A stretch of DNA of 64,000 nucleotides, from assembly GCA_024516155.1 (NCBI GenBank), contig JAJJXM010000041.1, forward strand, positions 442,001 to 506,000, read 5' to 3'. Below the pieces are notes generated by a model. It was not told where the DNA came from. It saw only the letters and a list, made by a program, of their open reading frames with translations, and searched no databases. The stretch comes from Pyronema omphalodes (taxonomy: Eukaryota; Ascomycota; Pezizomycetes; Pezizales; Pyronemataceae). The first letter of the stretch is position 1. The number at the start of each line of letters is the position of its first letter. The translations under genes and the position numbers were made by a program. Positions 1-10,572 of the stretch are shown piece after piece.

Positions 1-59
1 CAGTTTTGGAGAATTGTATATGGTACGAATAACTGTTTCAGTGGGGATATATTCACGCT

Positions 60-1085
60 GGTTTACGATGTATTCCGACTTGGGAACTCAACCATGGGGG
101 ATGGAGAGGTGATTACTTGGGAGCAGGAAGAAAAGGAAGACGAGGAAGACGAGGAAGACGAGGAAGACGAGGTTGCTGGAATGATTCAGCCTCTCGCCCT
201 CGGTCCCACAAAACCCCTTGTGTGATTACCCTGTAATTCCACTTGGGAACCTCATCATGAAGCCTGAGAAGGACGGAGAAAAGATCCTGGGGGAGGATGA
301 GATAACCGGAATGATTCAGCCTCTCGCCCTCGGCCTTTTGAAACTTCTACGAAAGAAAAAGGGAAGAGAAGAGAATCGAAAAGGCTGTATTATCGCTGCA
401 GCTAAGATTCATATGCACCAGGCACGAACCCGTCTGTAATTCCAATCGGGAACTTGATATATACCCCACCAAACACCGTCTTAGAAGTTAGATGAGGAGG
501 AAAGAAATTAGAAGGAAGATGAGGTTGCTGGAATGATTCAGCCTGTCGCGCTCGGTCCTTCGAAATCTCCATGAAAGAAAAAGGGAAGAGAAGAGAATCG
601 GAAGACTGCATTATTGCTGCTGCTATAAATCATATAGACAATAATTGTCCTGTAATCCCACTGGGGAATTTAATACAAATCACTATCACCCATATCTGGA
701 CCTATACGTACCGGAACTGAGCATCGGCGACATCGACATAACACAAACCATACGCGCTGGCTCAAACTTTGGGGATATCTTCTTTGGAGCTAGAGTAATC
801 AACCGGGATTTCGGGATTTGTAAGGGGAGGTAGCGGGCGGGAATTTGTGTTGGGTGATGATGGATGGATGGGTTGGAGAAAGGAATCAATGATTGGGTTG
901 ATGAGGAAGGACATGAGCAGGAAGAAAAGAGGATGAGGATGGGGGAAGAGGAGGAGGGAAAGGAAGGACATTAGCAGAAAGATGAAGTTTGCGGAATGAT
1001 ATGTATATACTATTGACCCCTCGAAGCTGCGGCGAAAGTAAAAGGGTAGAGAATCAGAAGGTTTCATTGTTTTTGCGGGTTGCGA
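60..1085. repeat. degenerate tandem array, unit about 200-430 bp
   Basis: Three to four diverged copies lie head to tail. A CTGTAATTCC-(A/C)-(A/C)TTGGGAA-like start recurs near 71 (weak), 231, 435 and 650. A GAATGATTCAGCCTSTCG block recurs near 178, 308 and 531, with a weak version at 993. An AAAGGGAAGAGAAGAGAATC block recurs near 361 and 583, with a weak version at 1043. Between the blocks are purine-rich GAAGACGAGGAAGACGAG stretches. Short open frames (73, 69, 62 aa) fall inside but differ between copies and are not conserved as protein. I read it as a decayed duplicated segment; a gene-family remnant cannot be excluded. Confidence 0.6.
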
Positions 1086-2841
1086 TAGGAAGAGTGGGCA
1101 CGCTTCGTCCAGGGCTTAGTTACAAGTTCCTTTAACTCTTCGTAATTGAAATCAGTATTTGTGTTTTATCTGGTGCATAATTGAAATTTGGGGGTTTAGT
1201 CTTTGGAATTGATACCTGGTTATACAAAGATAATGCGGGTATTAGTCATAAAAGAGATCAGAAGCCTGGCGGTATCATTTTTGGAATTTCAGTGATGAAA
1301 GCTAACATGACGTGTTATTATTGAGACAGCCGTCGAATCTAATCTTTAATAATAACCTCCTTCATTATTCACGGCCTTGCTTTTCAGGAGCTAAAAGCTG
1401 CTAATAATAATCGTATTGTCTTTAACCAAGAAAGCTCATAAGCTACGAATATGTCTATAATGCAAACACGGTCAATACCCTCGCAAATGCCCCTGGAATA
1501 AGGCGTATTCCTCAGCGTGGAGAGAGACAGAACTAGAGTACTCGCAGTGGGAAATTATTAAAGAGCAATCACACAAATGATAACCACCGTTCTTCATTCA
1601 CCTTGCGGAATTTATAGGTAGCTATAGCGTTGCTCCGTATGTTTCTTAGAAAAGAATAGAGCAATGGGAAGAACAATACGTGGGCTTAGCATACAGAGGC
1701 GAATCAAATGGTTCGTTCGATTTTGTCATGAACGCATTCGTCTAAGAGTGTGAGTAATGTCCTATGACCGGATTTTGTCAATGGCCTGAAGGGATCTCCT
1801 CGGTTGCTGAAATTTGATCACCTGATTGCATGAGGGAATGGTTATTAGAACTGAATTCAAGTACTCTAGCGATATACTGGCCACTATGTGGGCAGAGACT
1901 GCCAATTATTGAAATAATAAATCCACATGAGACACCATGAATCCAACATCTTTCAATCATCAAGGGCGTTAAACCTAGACATATGAATTTGGAGGAATGA
2001 CCAGGTATCATGTCCCATCCAGCTCAGCGGCAGCTGTGAGATTATTGCAACCCCAAAGGGTACTACCAGAGGGTACCTCGACATCACTGTCCATCCATAA
2101 GTTTGTGTTGATGCAGCCAAGTGGCTTTATCCGAGCGGATTCTATAGATTCTAAAGTCAAGCCGGACGAAAACGGCGGAATGTAGGTTTAGAGTGGGATT
2201 CGGGATAGATCTTTCATCTTACATTGCTTTACCGTGGCAAGCTTAGTTTTTCTTGGCTTTTGCCGTCGAAATCCCTCAGAAGGTAAGACCTGGTATATTC
2301 TGGCCGTACAAAGTATTTGAATTACACACATCCCCCACCAAATGTTTTATGCAACCGGAGAGGTTATTCACAGTTTATACAGTTATGTGTTTAAGGCTTG
2401 AGGTTGAACTATCGCCGGCATAATAAAGGACATACCAGCGGGTAATAAAGGTACCGGTTGCAACCGTTCCGACATACGGTACGAGAGATACGTGAACTTG
2501 ATCCAAAATGAAAACTTGAGCAGGGTTTAGAAAACACCTCGAACTTGAATGATTTTCAAAGTCGGTACAGACGGGTTAGACTTTTGAAGTTAAAATTAAG
2601 AAATGGTAGAAGCCGTTCAAGAAAATCAAATCAAATCAAGAAATGGTAGAACAGGGATCATGGGTGTCGTCGATGCATCTACTCATCTCTATGTCGTTAT
2701 GATCGTGTATCCCTGCGAGACACCAATTTACGCGCATTGCTCAACTTTACGCGCGACGCGACCGCGACCGCGATAAGACTCGATACTTTATACAACGCGT
2801 CACGCTTCAAGTCCCCACTTCAAGAAATCACAAAACACATT
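1086..2841. other. spacer without a recognisable gene
   Basis: Only short open frames (77 aa or less) on both strands, with no domain I recognise and no clear splice pairs. Near the right end (2597-2651) the sequence AAGAAATGGTAGAA occurs twice about 38 bp apart, around a repeated AATCAAATCAA. The last 120 bp are rich in CpG and GCGCG and probably hold the promoter of the next gene. Confidence 0.5.
2735..2800 (+). promoter_or_regulatory. candidate MCB-type G1/S promoter elements
   Basis: A perfect ACGCGT hexamer (MluI cell-cycle box) lies at 2795-2800, about 42 bp before the first ATG of the next gene. A cluster of TTTACGCGCGACGCGACC lies at 2745-2762. MCB elements bind the MBF (Swi6/Mbp1) complex in fungi and drive replication genes in late G1. 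The short distance to the ATG and lack of expression data keep this a guess. It fits the PIP-box-like motif in the encoded protein. Confidence 0.3.
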
Positions 2842-5800
2842 ATGAAAAAACAACCCCGAATTTCACGCCCAAATTCCGCCGTAAAAAGTGCACGTCGAAA
2901 ATCTGCACCTGTAAAAAATGAAACGCCGAAACAGCAGTCTACACTGAGTGGATGGGTGGTTTCCTCCAGCTCTGAGAAAAAGAGGAGGAAAGTTTCTGCG
3001 GATGAGGAGGTGTGGCATAATGCTACTACACAGGACTCTCCCGGAACAAATGATAGCCCCGTGCTTTTGAATCCCAAGAGAGGAGAGGATCACGAGGACC
3101 AGGAGGATCAGACAATGGGGGAAACCGAAGAAGTGGTGGATGATTCACAGGACTCAGAATATGAAAATGATGATTCACAACTGGTACCAGCATTCAGGTC
3201 CGTAAGAAGAAAGGTACAATCATCACGCTCAGCTCGAAGGAGAACATCTACATCTGATATCAATGAAATCCAGATGGTGGCGAAAGAGACAGAATTGGAT
3301 CATGGACTAGCAGATCAACCACATGATGTTTCCCCGCCAGAGGACGTCCCTAATTACCCCCAATTGGACACACCAGCTATCTCATCTTCAATTTCCCGCC
3401 GTACACTGGCCCCTCAGCGCCCCAGACCAATACCTACATTACACCGGCAGACAAGCACAGACTTGATGCCCCCACCTCCTACAACTCCAAAACGACGGAA
3501 ACCACTTCCAGACGAGATACCAAATTCACAGAGTCCAGTTCATAGTCCATTAAGGACACAGCATACACAGACACCGTCGGGGAAGGGCAAGGAAGGGGCT
3601 ACTGGAAGAATCATCAAGAGTTCACAGTGGTGGGACAACGATACCCAGCTCGAAACTCAGCATAGTGAAGGAGAAAAAACACCAAATCGCACACCGAGAT
3701 CTGGACGGGAAACTCTAGTACCATTTCTCGATAGACGGGATTCAATTGGTCTTGACGTTGCTTTTAAAACACCTCAGGCTAAGAGGATAAGGAGTCAAAT
3801 ACCACCAACTCAAGATGATGACGAAGGTCCTTTATCAACCCAAGTAACACCCGTGAAGGTAAAGGTGATGCCAAATGGATCTCCAACTCCGAATAAATTT
3901 CTGGAAGCCCAGCAAGAACGGGAAAACTCGCCAACACCTAGAAGACGAATAAGAAGTTTAATACCCGGCACTCCACACGAGGAACCACTTTCATCTGCTT
4001 CGGAAGACAATGACCGTACACCTACTCAAAGACAGATAACCTCGCCCTGGAAATCTAAAATCTCAGAAAACGAGAAGACGCCAATCCGGCAGCGTCATTC
4101 TGAAATCCAACCCAGCTCCCCTCTGGACCAAAGCCAGAATCCTCAACCAATATCACCGGCCCAAGGAGCTGGAAAACTGCCACAAACTTCAGAAGTTTCT
4201 AATGCAGACTTAGATTCCTCAGAATCCGATGAAGAAATGGCATTTTCACTTGGAACACCCTTTAAATCGTCTTCAATTCCCCCTATCCCTTCTTCAAATA
4301 TGCCATCCCAATCGCAAACTCCCCGCGCAGCTGCAGATTCAATCAGAATACCACCTAGCTATAACCCTTTGTCATCTCCTCTAAAACGCCCAAACTTTCA
4401 TCCTACTCCTGTAATTACCTCACCCACTCAAGCAAAGGTCCCGGAACCAGACTCGATTAGAATCCCTCCAAGTTATAATACCGCTATCTCGCCTATCAAA
4501 GGGAACTTTTCTCCTCCTTTGTCTCGGATTTCCGAAGGAGGCGAAGAAAGCCAAGCAATCGAAGGAATTACAGGAAACGGAGAAAGTAGAGTAATTGATG
4601 AAGGCCCAGGAACCGAAGTAATCCAAGGAGCCCAAGGAAGTGAATCAAACCCAACCAACAAAGCCCCCACCTCAGACCAACCCTCAATCTTCATACCCCC
4701 AAGCTACCTCACCCCCATCTCTCCCCTAAGAAGCCTTCATCCCCACCGTCCCGATTTATCAGCAATACCTCAATCCTACCAACAATCACAATCTCAACCG
4801 CAACCTCAGCCAGATTCAGTCTACTTCCCACCAAGCTACGTCCCTCAAATATCACCACTCCTTACAGCACCACAAACCTCGCCACAAGGGACCGGTTCAT
4901 CCTCAAAAGGTGCACCACAGTTTTGGACTGCTAGATCTGCCGCTACAGCTACAACTAGGGGACCGGCGAGTATCTGGGGAACTGCGGTGGAGTTAAGTCA
5001 GACGGTTGATACTCAAGAAGATATGGCAAATGTGGTTGGGGTAAAGGAGACACAGATGGGGTTGATGGAAACGAAGACCAGTGGTGGTTCGGGTGGGGAG
5101 TTTTTAGTACCTTCTTCACAGATATCGCAGCCGTCAGGCGCATCGCAGCTGGGTATAGAGGGAGGTGGCGATGAGGATGAAGATATGACACCAGGGGATA
5201 TGGTACCAGACACCCTAGCCGCTCAATGGGGGAGCGAAGCTATGCCAGACACGGCAGGTTTGGATGGGGATGTGGATGGCGATGGGGATGTTGATATCGT
5301 AAGGGATACACATGCGCAATTACTTTCATCGCAGCTACCCGCACCCGTGGTTCCTCTGGCCGGTTCATCTTTGGTTGGGAATAATGAAGACGAAGACGAA
5401 GAAGAGGAAATTATGGAGACCCCTCAACTTCCTCAACCCACAGTTCCCAGCAGCAATAGTCAGAGGATACAAAGTAGTTATCCTCCCACGACTACAGAAC
5501 CTTTCCAAACCGCAGAATCTGGTCCAACAATACGGCCACCCCCTAGAAGAGCGCCTGCAAGGAGATTTTCGCAGCAACTTCCACAGCAGCAGGAATCTCA
5601 GCAACTTCCCCCACAGCCCTCAAGGCAGAATTCAAAATCCTCTGACAAAACACCAGTTCTGGATTCTGATGCAACTAGATCTTCGGAAGATCCAGCTGGT
5701 CACCAATACTTTCCTAATTATGATGGAAATGAAGATGAGGAAATGGGTGAACTGGATGAATTGGATGGCTCTCAGCTGGTTGGGGATAATTGGGATTATA

Positions 5801-6615
5801 CCCAGGATCCGGATCTTAGTATGTTTAATCCGGTTAGGACACAGCAAATACCGGATAGCTTTGTTTTTGGAAGGATGCTGCCGGAGACTGAGGGTCAGGA
5901 TGCTATGTCGGTGGAAAAACAGTCGATGGGGTTGTTGGATGAGTTGCAGGGTGAGGAGCAGGGGAAGAAAGGTGGGAAGGAGCAAGAGGTTAGAGAGGTA
6001 GAGGATAGAGCGGATTTAGACGGATATGGAAAAGATAAACATGATTGGCGGGTATGGAAATTAAACAGGAGAGGAGATCGGGTGGTCAAAAGGACGGATA
6101 CTCTAGATGATTGGGCAGATAAACAGTGTGATAAATATGCGCAGGAAATGGCAGACAAGATGGCAGATGAAATGGCAGCAAAGATGGCAGCAAAGATGGC
6201 GGACAAGATGGCAGATGAAATGGCAGACAAAATGGCAGACGAAATGGCAGAGGAGATGATGTTCGAAATGTTGCAGGAACAGGAAGCAGAGGAAGCTGCT
6301 GAGAAGGCCAGGGAAGAGGAGAGATTTGCGAGATCTCAGAAGGTGGATCGGATGGACGGAACCCCGGAGCTTCGACAGCAGGATAATACTCAACAAGAGG
6401 AAGTCGAGCAAGACGAAGGGATGCTTCCTCCATTACGAACAGAGAAACATGAAGACGTACCAAGGCAGGGAATTCCGAGACGGCCAAATTTCTTGACGAC
6501 GTCTCAGCTACTGCCGGATTCCTTGATGGATAGTTTTCCTCCGCCGCCTTTGTTGAGTCAGGAAGAAAATATGGAGGAGAAGGAGAGGGACTATGATAGT
6601 GATGAGACACAATAG
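2842..6615 (+). CDS. large disordered protein with PIP-box-like motif and IPPSY repeats
   Basis: This intronless frame encodes 1257 aa from the first ATG (2842). The frame stays open 105 nt upstream but has no earlier ATG. The protein is mostly low-complexity Ser/Pro/Gln/Glu and looks intrinsically disordered. The N-terminus is basic and contains QSTLSGWV (about residues 31-38), which resembles a PCNA-interacting motif (Q-x-x-aliphatic-x-x-aromatic), though position 8 is V rather than aromatic. Four IPPSY/FPPSY repeats, each followed by a (I/L)SP-L-like tail, sit near residues 500, 538, 615 and 661. A 4-residue Met-Ala repeat (about 1103-1140) should form a charged helix. The C-terminus has DSFVFGRMLP and SQLLPDSLMDSF motifs. 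I do not recognise a catalytic domain. A nuclear, DNA-replication or chromatin-linked role is inference from the PIP-like motif, the basic N-terminus and the upstream ACGCGT. Confidence 0.85.
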   Translation: MKKQPRISRPNSAVKSARRKSAPVKNETPKQQSTLSGWVVSSSSEKKRRKVSADEEVWHNATTQDSPGTNDSPVLLNPKRGEDHEDQEDQTMGETEEVVDDSQDSEYENDDSQLVPAFRSVRRKVQSSRSARRRTSTSDINEIQMVAKETELDHGLADQPHDVSPPEDVPNYPQLDTPAISSSISRRTLAPQRPRPIPTLHRQTSTDLMPPPPTTPKRRKPLPDEIPNSQSPVHSPLRTQHTQTPSGKGKEGATGRIIKSSQWWDNDTQLETQHSEGEKTPNRTPRSGRETLVPFLDRRDSIGLDVAFKTPQAKRIRSQIPPTQDDDEGPLSTQVTPVKVKVMPNGSPTPNKFLEAQQERENSPTPRRRIRSLIPGTPHEEPLSSASEDNDRTPTQRQITSPWKSKISENEKTPIRQRHSEIQPSSPLDQSQNPQPISPAQGAGKLPQTSEVSNADLDSSESDEEMAFSLGTPFKSSSIPPIPSSNMPSQSQTPRAAADSIRIPPSYNPLSSPLKRPNFHPTPVITSPTQAKVPEPDSIRIPPSYNTAISPIKGNFSPPLSRISEGGEESQAIEGITGNGESRVIDEGPGTEVIQGAQGSESNPTNKAPTSDQPSIFIPPSYLTPISPLRSLHPHRPDLSAIPQSYQQSQSQPQPQPDSVYFPPSYVPQISPLLTAPQTSPQGTGSSSKGAPQFWTARSAATATTRGPASIWGTAVELSQTVDTQEDMANVVGVKETQMGLMETKTSGGSGGEFLVPSSQISQPSGASQLGIEGGGDEDEDMTPGDMVPDTLAAQWGSEAMPDTAGLDGDVDGDGDVDIVRDTHAQLLSSQLPAPVVPLAGSSLVGNNEDEDEEEEIMETPQLPQPTVPSSNSQRIQSSYPPTTTEPFQTAESGPTIRPPPRRAPARRFSQQLPQQQESQQLPPQPSRQNSKSSDKTPVLDSDATRSSEDPAGHQYFPNYDGNEDEEMGELDELDGSQLVGDNWDYTQDPDLSMFNPVRTQQIPDSFVFGRMLPETEGQDAMSVEKQSMGLLDELQGEEQGKKGGKEQEVREVEDRADLDGYGKDKHDWRVWKLNRRGDRVVKRTDTLDDWADKQCDKYAQEMADKMADEMAAKMAAKMADKMADEMADKMADEMAEEMMFEMLQEQEAEEAAEKAREEERFARSQKVDRMDGTPELRQQDNTQQEEVEQDEGMLPPLRTEKHEDVPRQGIPRRPNFLTTSQLLPDSLMDSFPPPPLLSQEENMEEKERDYDSDETQ
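6148..6264 (+). repeat. 12-bp coding minisatellite (Met-Ala-acid/base repeat)
   Basis: ATGGCAGACAAG-type 12-mers repeat about nine times in frame, giving MADK, MADE and MAAK tetrapeptides. Met recurs every fourth residue and acidic and basic residues alternate, so the segment can form a single charged helix. Copy number is likely variable between strains. Confidence 0.85.
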
Positions 6616-7120
6616 TCGGCATTTATTACAGACACCAGGGTGGTGGTGATGGTTTGTAATTAGAACAAGGGGAAGGGATACATCGTATCATAGAAGTGTG
6701 AAAAAAACTAGAAGGACAATGGATATTTGGCTGGGATTTTTGTTTTGATTTACTGTAACTTGTGTATTATGCATTGATTGTACTACAAGACGATATAACA
6801 AGGTTTACGTGTGGTGATAGCTCATGATTATGTATTCCAAGTTACTTAGCCGCGTCCTCGCTTAAGCATAATTAGCGCGTCCGCCGGACACCCCACCACC
6901 CCGCTTTACGTCACCAGCGCGTCACGCTTCACGGTGTACTATACGCCACCTCCCTCTTCTCTGTCATCCTGAATCACGGTAGTAAATAATACTCCTTCGT
7001 AACTATTTACCTTCAACCCATAGTGACTCATTCTGCATCATAGTCAACTTTCCCTATTTGAATCCTTCGATAAAACCACCATTTGTCCCCCGGGACACGC
7101 GCACTCAGCAACCTGCCATC

Positions 7121-9415
7121 ATGTCCGCACCCGGCCCCAGCAACTCCGGCCACCACCGCCGCCATAACCCTAAAGTCCCCGCTTCCAACGTCGTCCCAAA
7201 ACCCGCACCCCAAACAACAGAAGACCCTCGAACCTTCGAACTCAAGCAATTACAAAGGCGGTTCAATCTCACCGGCTCCATCGACGATGGCACCACCTTT
7301 GTGCTACTTCTAAAACCCTCGGACCCAGATTTTGTTTACTCCATCGACGTACTACGGCTGCGGTTAACAGTACCTATCCACTACCGAGCCAATGTCCACG
7401 AGAAACCCTCCATCGAGGTACTCAACCAGGAGATTCCTGTTGGATATCGTGTGAATGTCGAAAGAGGCTTCGATGAGCTAGTGGAAGGAAAACCCGGCGC
7501 TACATTATTGAATCTCATGAATGCTCTTGATAGAGCGTTAGAGAAGATTTTATCAGGAGAGAAGGCTACGACGGTTAAGATTGTTCCGAATTTGACACCG
7601 GTTTCTAGAACCCCGGTGTTGGTGCCTTCGCCGGTTGGTACGCCTCCTCCGAAGGAGATTAAGAAGACGGAAGTCACGCCTGCTCCGCCGCCACCACCGC
7701 CAAAACCTGTAGCTATACCGGCGCCGGTTTTTACGAAGGAACAGAGAGAGAAGGCGGCGGCGAGAAGGGCATTGGAGACAAGGCAGTTAGAGTCGAGATT
7801 GCAGCTCTCAAGTGTGTTTGTGAAGTCGAGTGATGGGATTGAATATGTGGTTCCTTTGGAACCGAGGAAGAAGGATTTGTTGCCAGTTCCGTTGCAGCCG
7901 CTGAAGAAGGTTAGGTTGATGGTGCCGTTGTCTTATGATCTTATGCCGGCGAGGATCGAGATTGATAAAGGTGTCCCCGAGGTGATAAGGGAGAAGATTC
8001 AGAAGCAGTTTGCGAAGTATTTGGAGGAGAATAAACAAGTCTCTCTCACTTCTGCGCTTAATATCTTGTCGGCGCGACTGCATCTGTGGGCGGTTGATGA
8101 GGAGGATAAGAAGACGGTGTTACCGGGATCGAGGAAGAATTCGGCAGCTAGAACCCCAAGCCCGGAGAAGGGTAAAGGGAAGGAGAAGGAGACTGAAAAG
8201 GAGGAAAAGCCATCACTAGCGGCTAAAAACGACGAGGACGATGACAAAAGTCATATCAAGGTCATTCCACGGCCTCCGGAATGGTCTTTCCCCGACAAGG
8301 ATTCAGATGGAAGCGACGATGAGGAATACTCGGATTTCGAAGATGAAAAAGACGCAGAAGACGCAGCGGGGGAAAAAGAGGCAGCAGACGCTGACGGGGC
8401 CTCCCACACCATACAAGAAAAAGGAACCTCCCTCTCTTGTCCAGGAATCCAAATGTCAGGAATCGAACTAGTAGAGATCTTATCGATTAACGTCAACATC
8501 AAATGTACACGCTGCAAAAAAGAGAAGGAAGTCCTTGGAATAAAAGGTAGCCCACCGGGCATGGAGGCTCAGCCACAAGCATTTAGGTGTGACCAATGCT
8601 CCGAAGTTATCGCCATTGCATTCCGGAAGGATTTTATCCACCAAAACTCTCATCGCCTTGGATTCTTCGACCTTACCAATTGTACCATCACCGAGATTCT
8701 TCCTAGCTCTTTTACCCCGCAATGTGGTGGTTGCTCAACTCCGCTACCCTCGCCAGGAATGAAGGATCTAGTCCGTGGTCAGAGTGTCACTGCTAATTGT
8801 AGAGAATGTCATCGTAAGATGGGTCTTTACATCCCCGACTTCAAGCTCCTCCGAATCACACAAGGAGAAAACTGTAAGACCCCAAAGAATCTCATCATTT
8901 TCAATGACCGAACTTTTGCTAATGAAGGCTCTCTCTAGTGAATCTTGAGCAACTTCCCCTCAAATCCAAAAAAGATAAAGAGCGCTATGTAGCGGGTACT
9001 GAGCTTCCCTACAAAGGCCGCTGTAAACACTACCGCAAAAGTACCCGCTGGTTCCGTTTCTCCTGCTGCTCAAAAGTTCATCCTTGTGACCGATGTCACG
9101 ACGAGGCCGAAAACCATCCCTCGGAGCATGCAAACCGTATGATTTGTGGTTTATGTAGTCGAGAACAAAACTACCGACCGGAAGACTGCAGATTTTGTGG
9201 CAATAGTTTCCTTGCTAAGAAGCTTTCGCATTACTGGGAGGGAGGAAAAGGGACTAGAGATAAACGGTATAGCACCCCTTTCTTTTGTTCTATTTACATA
9301 TCCCATCCTACAATTTTGATATCCTGTTTACTGATGCTTTATATATAGACTTATGGCAAGAAATGATCCAAGAAAATACAAGCGTCTCGGCAAGCCTACC
9401 AAGGAGGAAGCTTAA
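7121..9415 (+). CDS. CHY zinc-finger protein (three exons)
   Basis: Exons 7121-8873, 8939-9266 and 9349-9415 join into 715 aa. Intron 1 (8874-8938, 65 nt) is GTAAGA..TGCTAATG..CTCTCTAG and removes an apparent in-frame stop and frameshift. Intron 2 (9267-9348, 82 nt) is GTATAG..TACTGATG..ATAG. The N-terminal half is an acidic-linker region with a Pro-rich stretch (about 190-220). Middle residues hold zinc-ribbon pairs (CTRC, CDQC, CGGC, CREC; about 475-575). The C-terminal CHY domain runs from C613-K-H615-Y through FSCC, PCDRC-H, HANRMICGLC and DCRFC (C671), matching the CHY family pattern. It ends with a GGKGTRDK..RNDPRKYKR tail usual in the fungal members. CHY domains bind several zinc ions; yeast Hot13, a small member, acts in the mitochondrial intermembrane space, and other members are linked to ubiquitin ligation. 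The exact role of this long form is not known to me. ATG 7121 follows an upstream non-ATG open stretch. The stop lies 13 nt from the stop of the opposing Ind1 gene. Confidence 0.92.
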
Positions 9416-9428
9416 TCCCTCTCCCACC

Positions 9429-10572
9429 TTAACCCCAGAGCTTCTTAATCACCACCCCAGCAATTTTATGGTATGCATCAGACAATGGTCCGTCTCTTGC
9501 AACTACTGTAGGTTTTCCTGCATCGGCATCGGAACAGATGGTGGCGTCTAAAGGAACGTCTCCTAAAAGTTCGATGTTGTGCTTTTTACACTCCCGGGCT
9601 ACTCCTTCGCTACCGAAAATGTGGGTAGTGTGGGAACAGTTCGGGCAGGTGAATACACTCATGTTTTGTACCATACCCAAGATCTTTGTAATTAGAATTC
9701 AGTATCTGATATCAAGAAATGATGATTGTGACATAAATTGAAGAGTGAAAATGGGAAGCGAGGGGGGAGTTGAAAGGTAGAGAAGAGATAGACATACCGG
9801 AACATCAACTTTCTTAAACATATTCACTCCCTTCACTGCATCAATCAACGCAATATCCTGCGGTGTCGAAACCACCACCGCACCTATATCCATTAGCCAA
9901 TCCATATCCCCAGTTTACGCAACCTTAACTCACCATCAATCACCAACTGCTGCGTAATAGTCAACTGCGAATCTCCCGTTCCAGGTGGCATATCAAGAAC
10001 CAGCACATCCAAACCGCCCCACTCAACATCCCACATAAGTTGTTGAAGCGCCTTCATAACCATCAAGCCCCTCCAAACAACCGGTTTCTCAGCATCAACA
10101 AGGTATCCCATACTCATAGACTTCAGACCATAATTCACCATCGGAACCAATTTTCCCTTTTCGTTTAGTCGGGGCTCGCCAGATAAGTTCAGTAACCGAG
10201 GAACTGACGGCCCGAATATATCTGCATCTAGTAATCCGACTCGCTTTCCGGCGGAGGATAATGCGAGCGCTAGGTTTACGCTGACGGTGGACTTGCCGAC
10301 TCCTCCCTTCGCAGAGGATACGACAATGATTTTGGAAACGCCGGGGATTGACCGCGCGACGGGAATGGAGCGCGCCATGGCGGGAATGGAACCGGAGGTG
10401 GGGAGCCCTTGGCCGGGTTTGGGGGCGATCGGGGGGAGACGTCGGCCAGGGAGACCCTATCAGCAGGATGGGTTAATGAGTGGGCTAGGATGAGGACATG
10501 TTTTTGGGTTTTTTTTACCAGAGGGTTCTCGTGGGATAGGACCCGGAAGGTACTGAAGAAGCGGGCGCGCAT
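9429..10572 (-). CDS. IND1: mitochondrial Fe-S P-loop protein Ind1 (NUBPL)
   Basis: Four exons on the minus strand (10572-10519, 10456-9934, 9883-9798, 9683-9429) encode 305 aa. Introns are 62, 50 and 114 nt, all GT-AG. The family is the Mrp/NBP35 P-loop NTPases that bind a [4Fe-4S] cluster at a dimer interface and deliver it to respiratory complex I in the mitochondrial matrix. The N-terminus ([21 protein letters not shown]) is Arg/Ser-rich and fits a mitochondrial targeting signal with the HENPLGLP motif usual in fungal Ind1. The deviant Walker A KGGVGKST is at 68-75, preceded by [19 protein letters not shown] and DMPPGTGD (Walker B region) follow, then [14 protein letters not shown]. The cluster cysteines are C234-P-N-C237. 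All key residues are present. Complex I is therefore expected in this organism. The start is the only ATG before the targeting sequence, and the gene runs divergent to the BSD gene. Confidence 0.95.

Noticed and set aside
5312..6001. 229-aa frame overlapping the large disordered protein
   Set aside because: Shadow frame on the same strand inside a longer coding frame with better composition.
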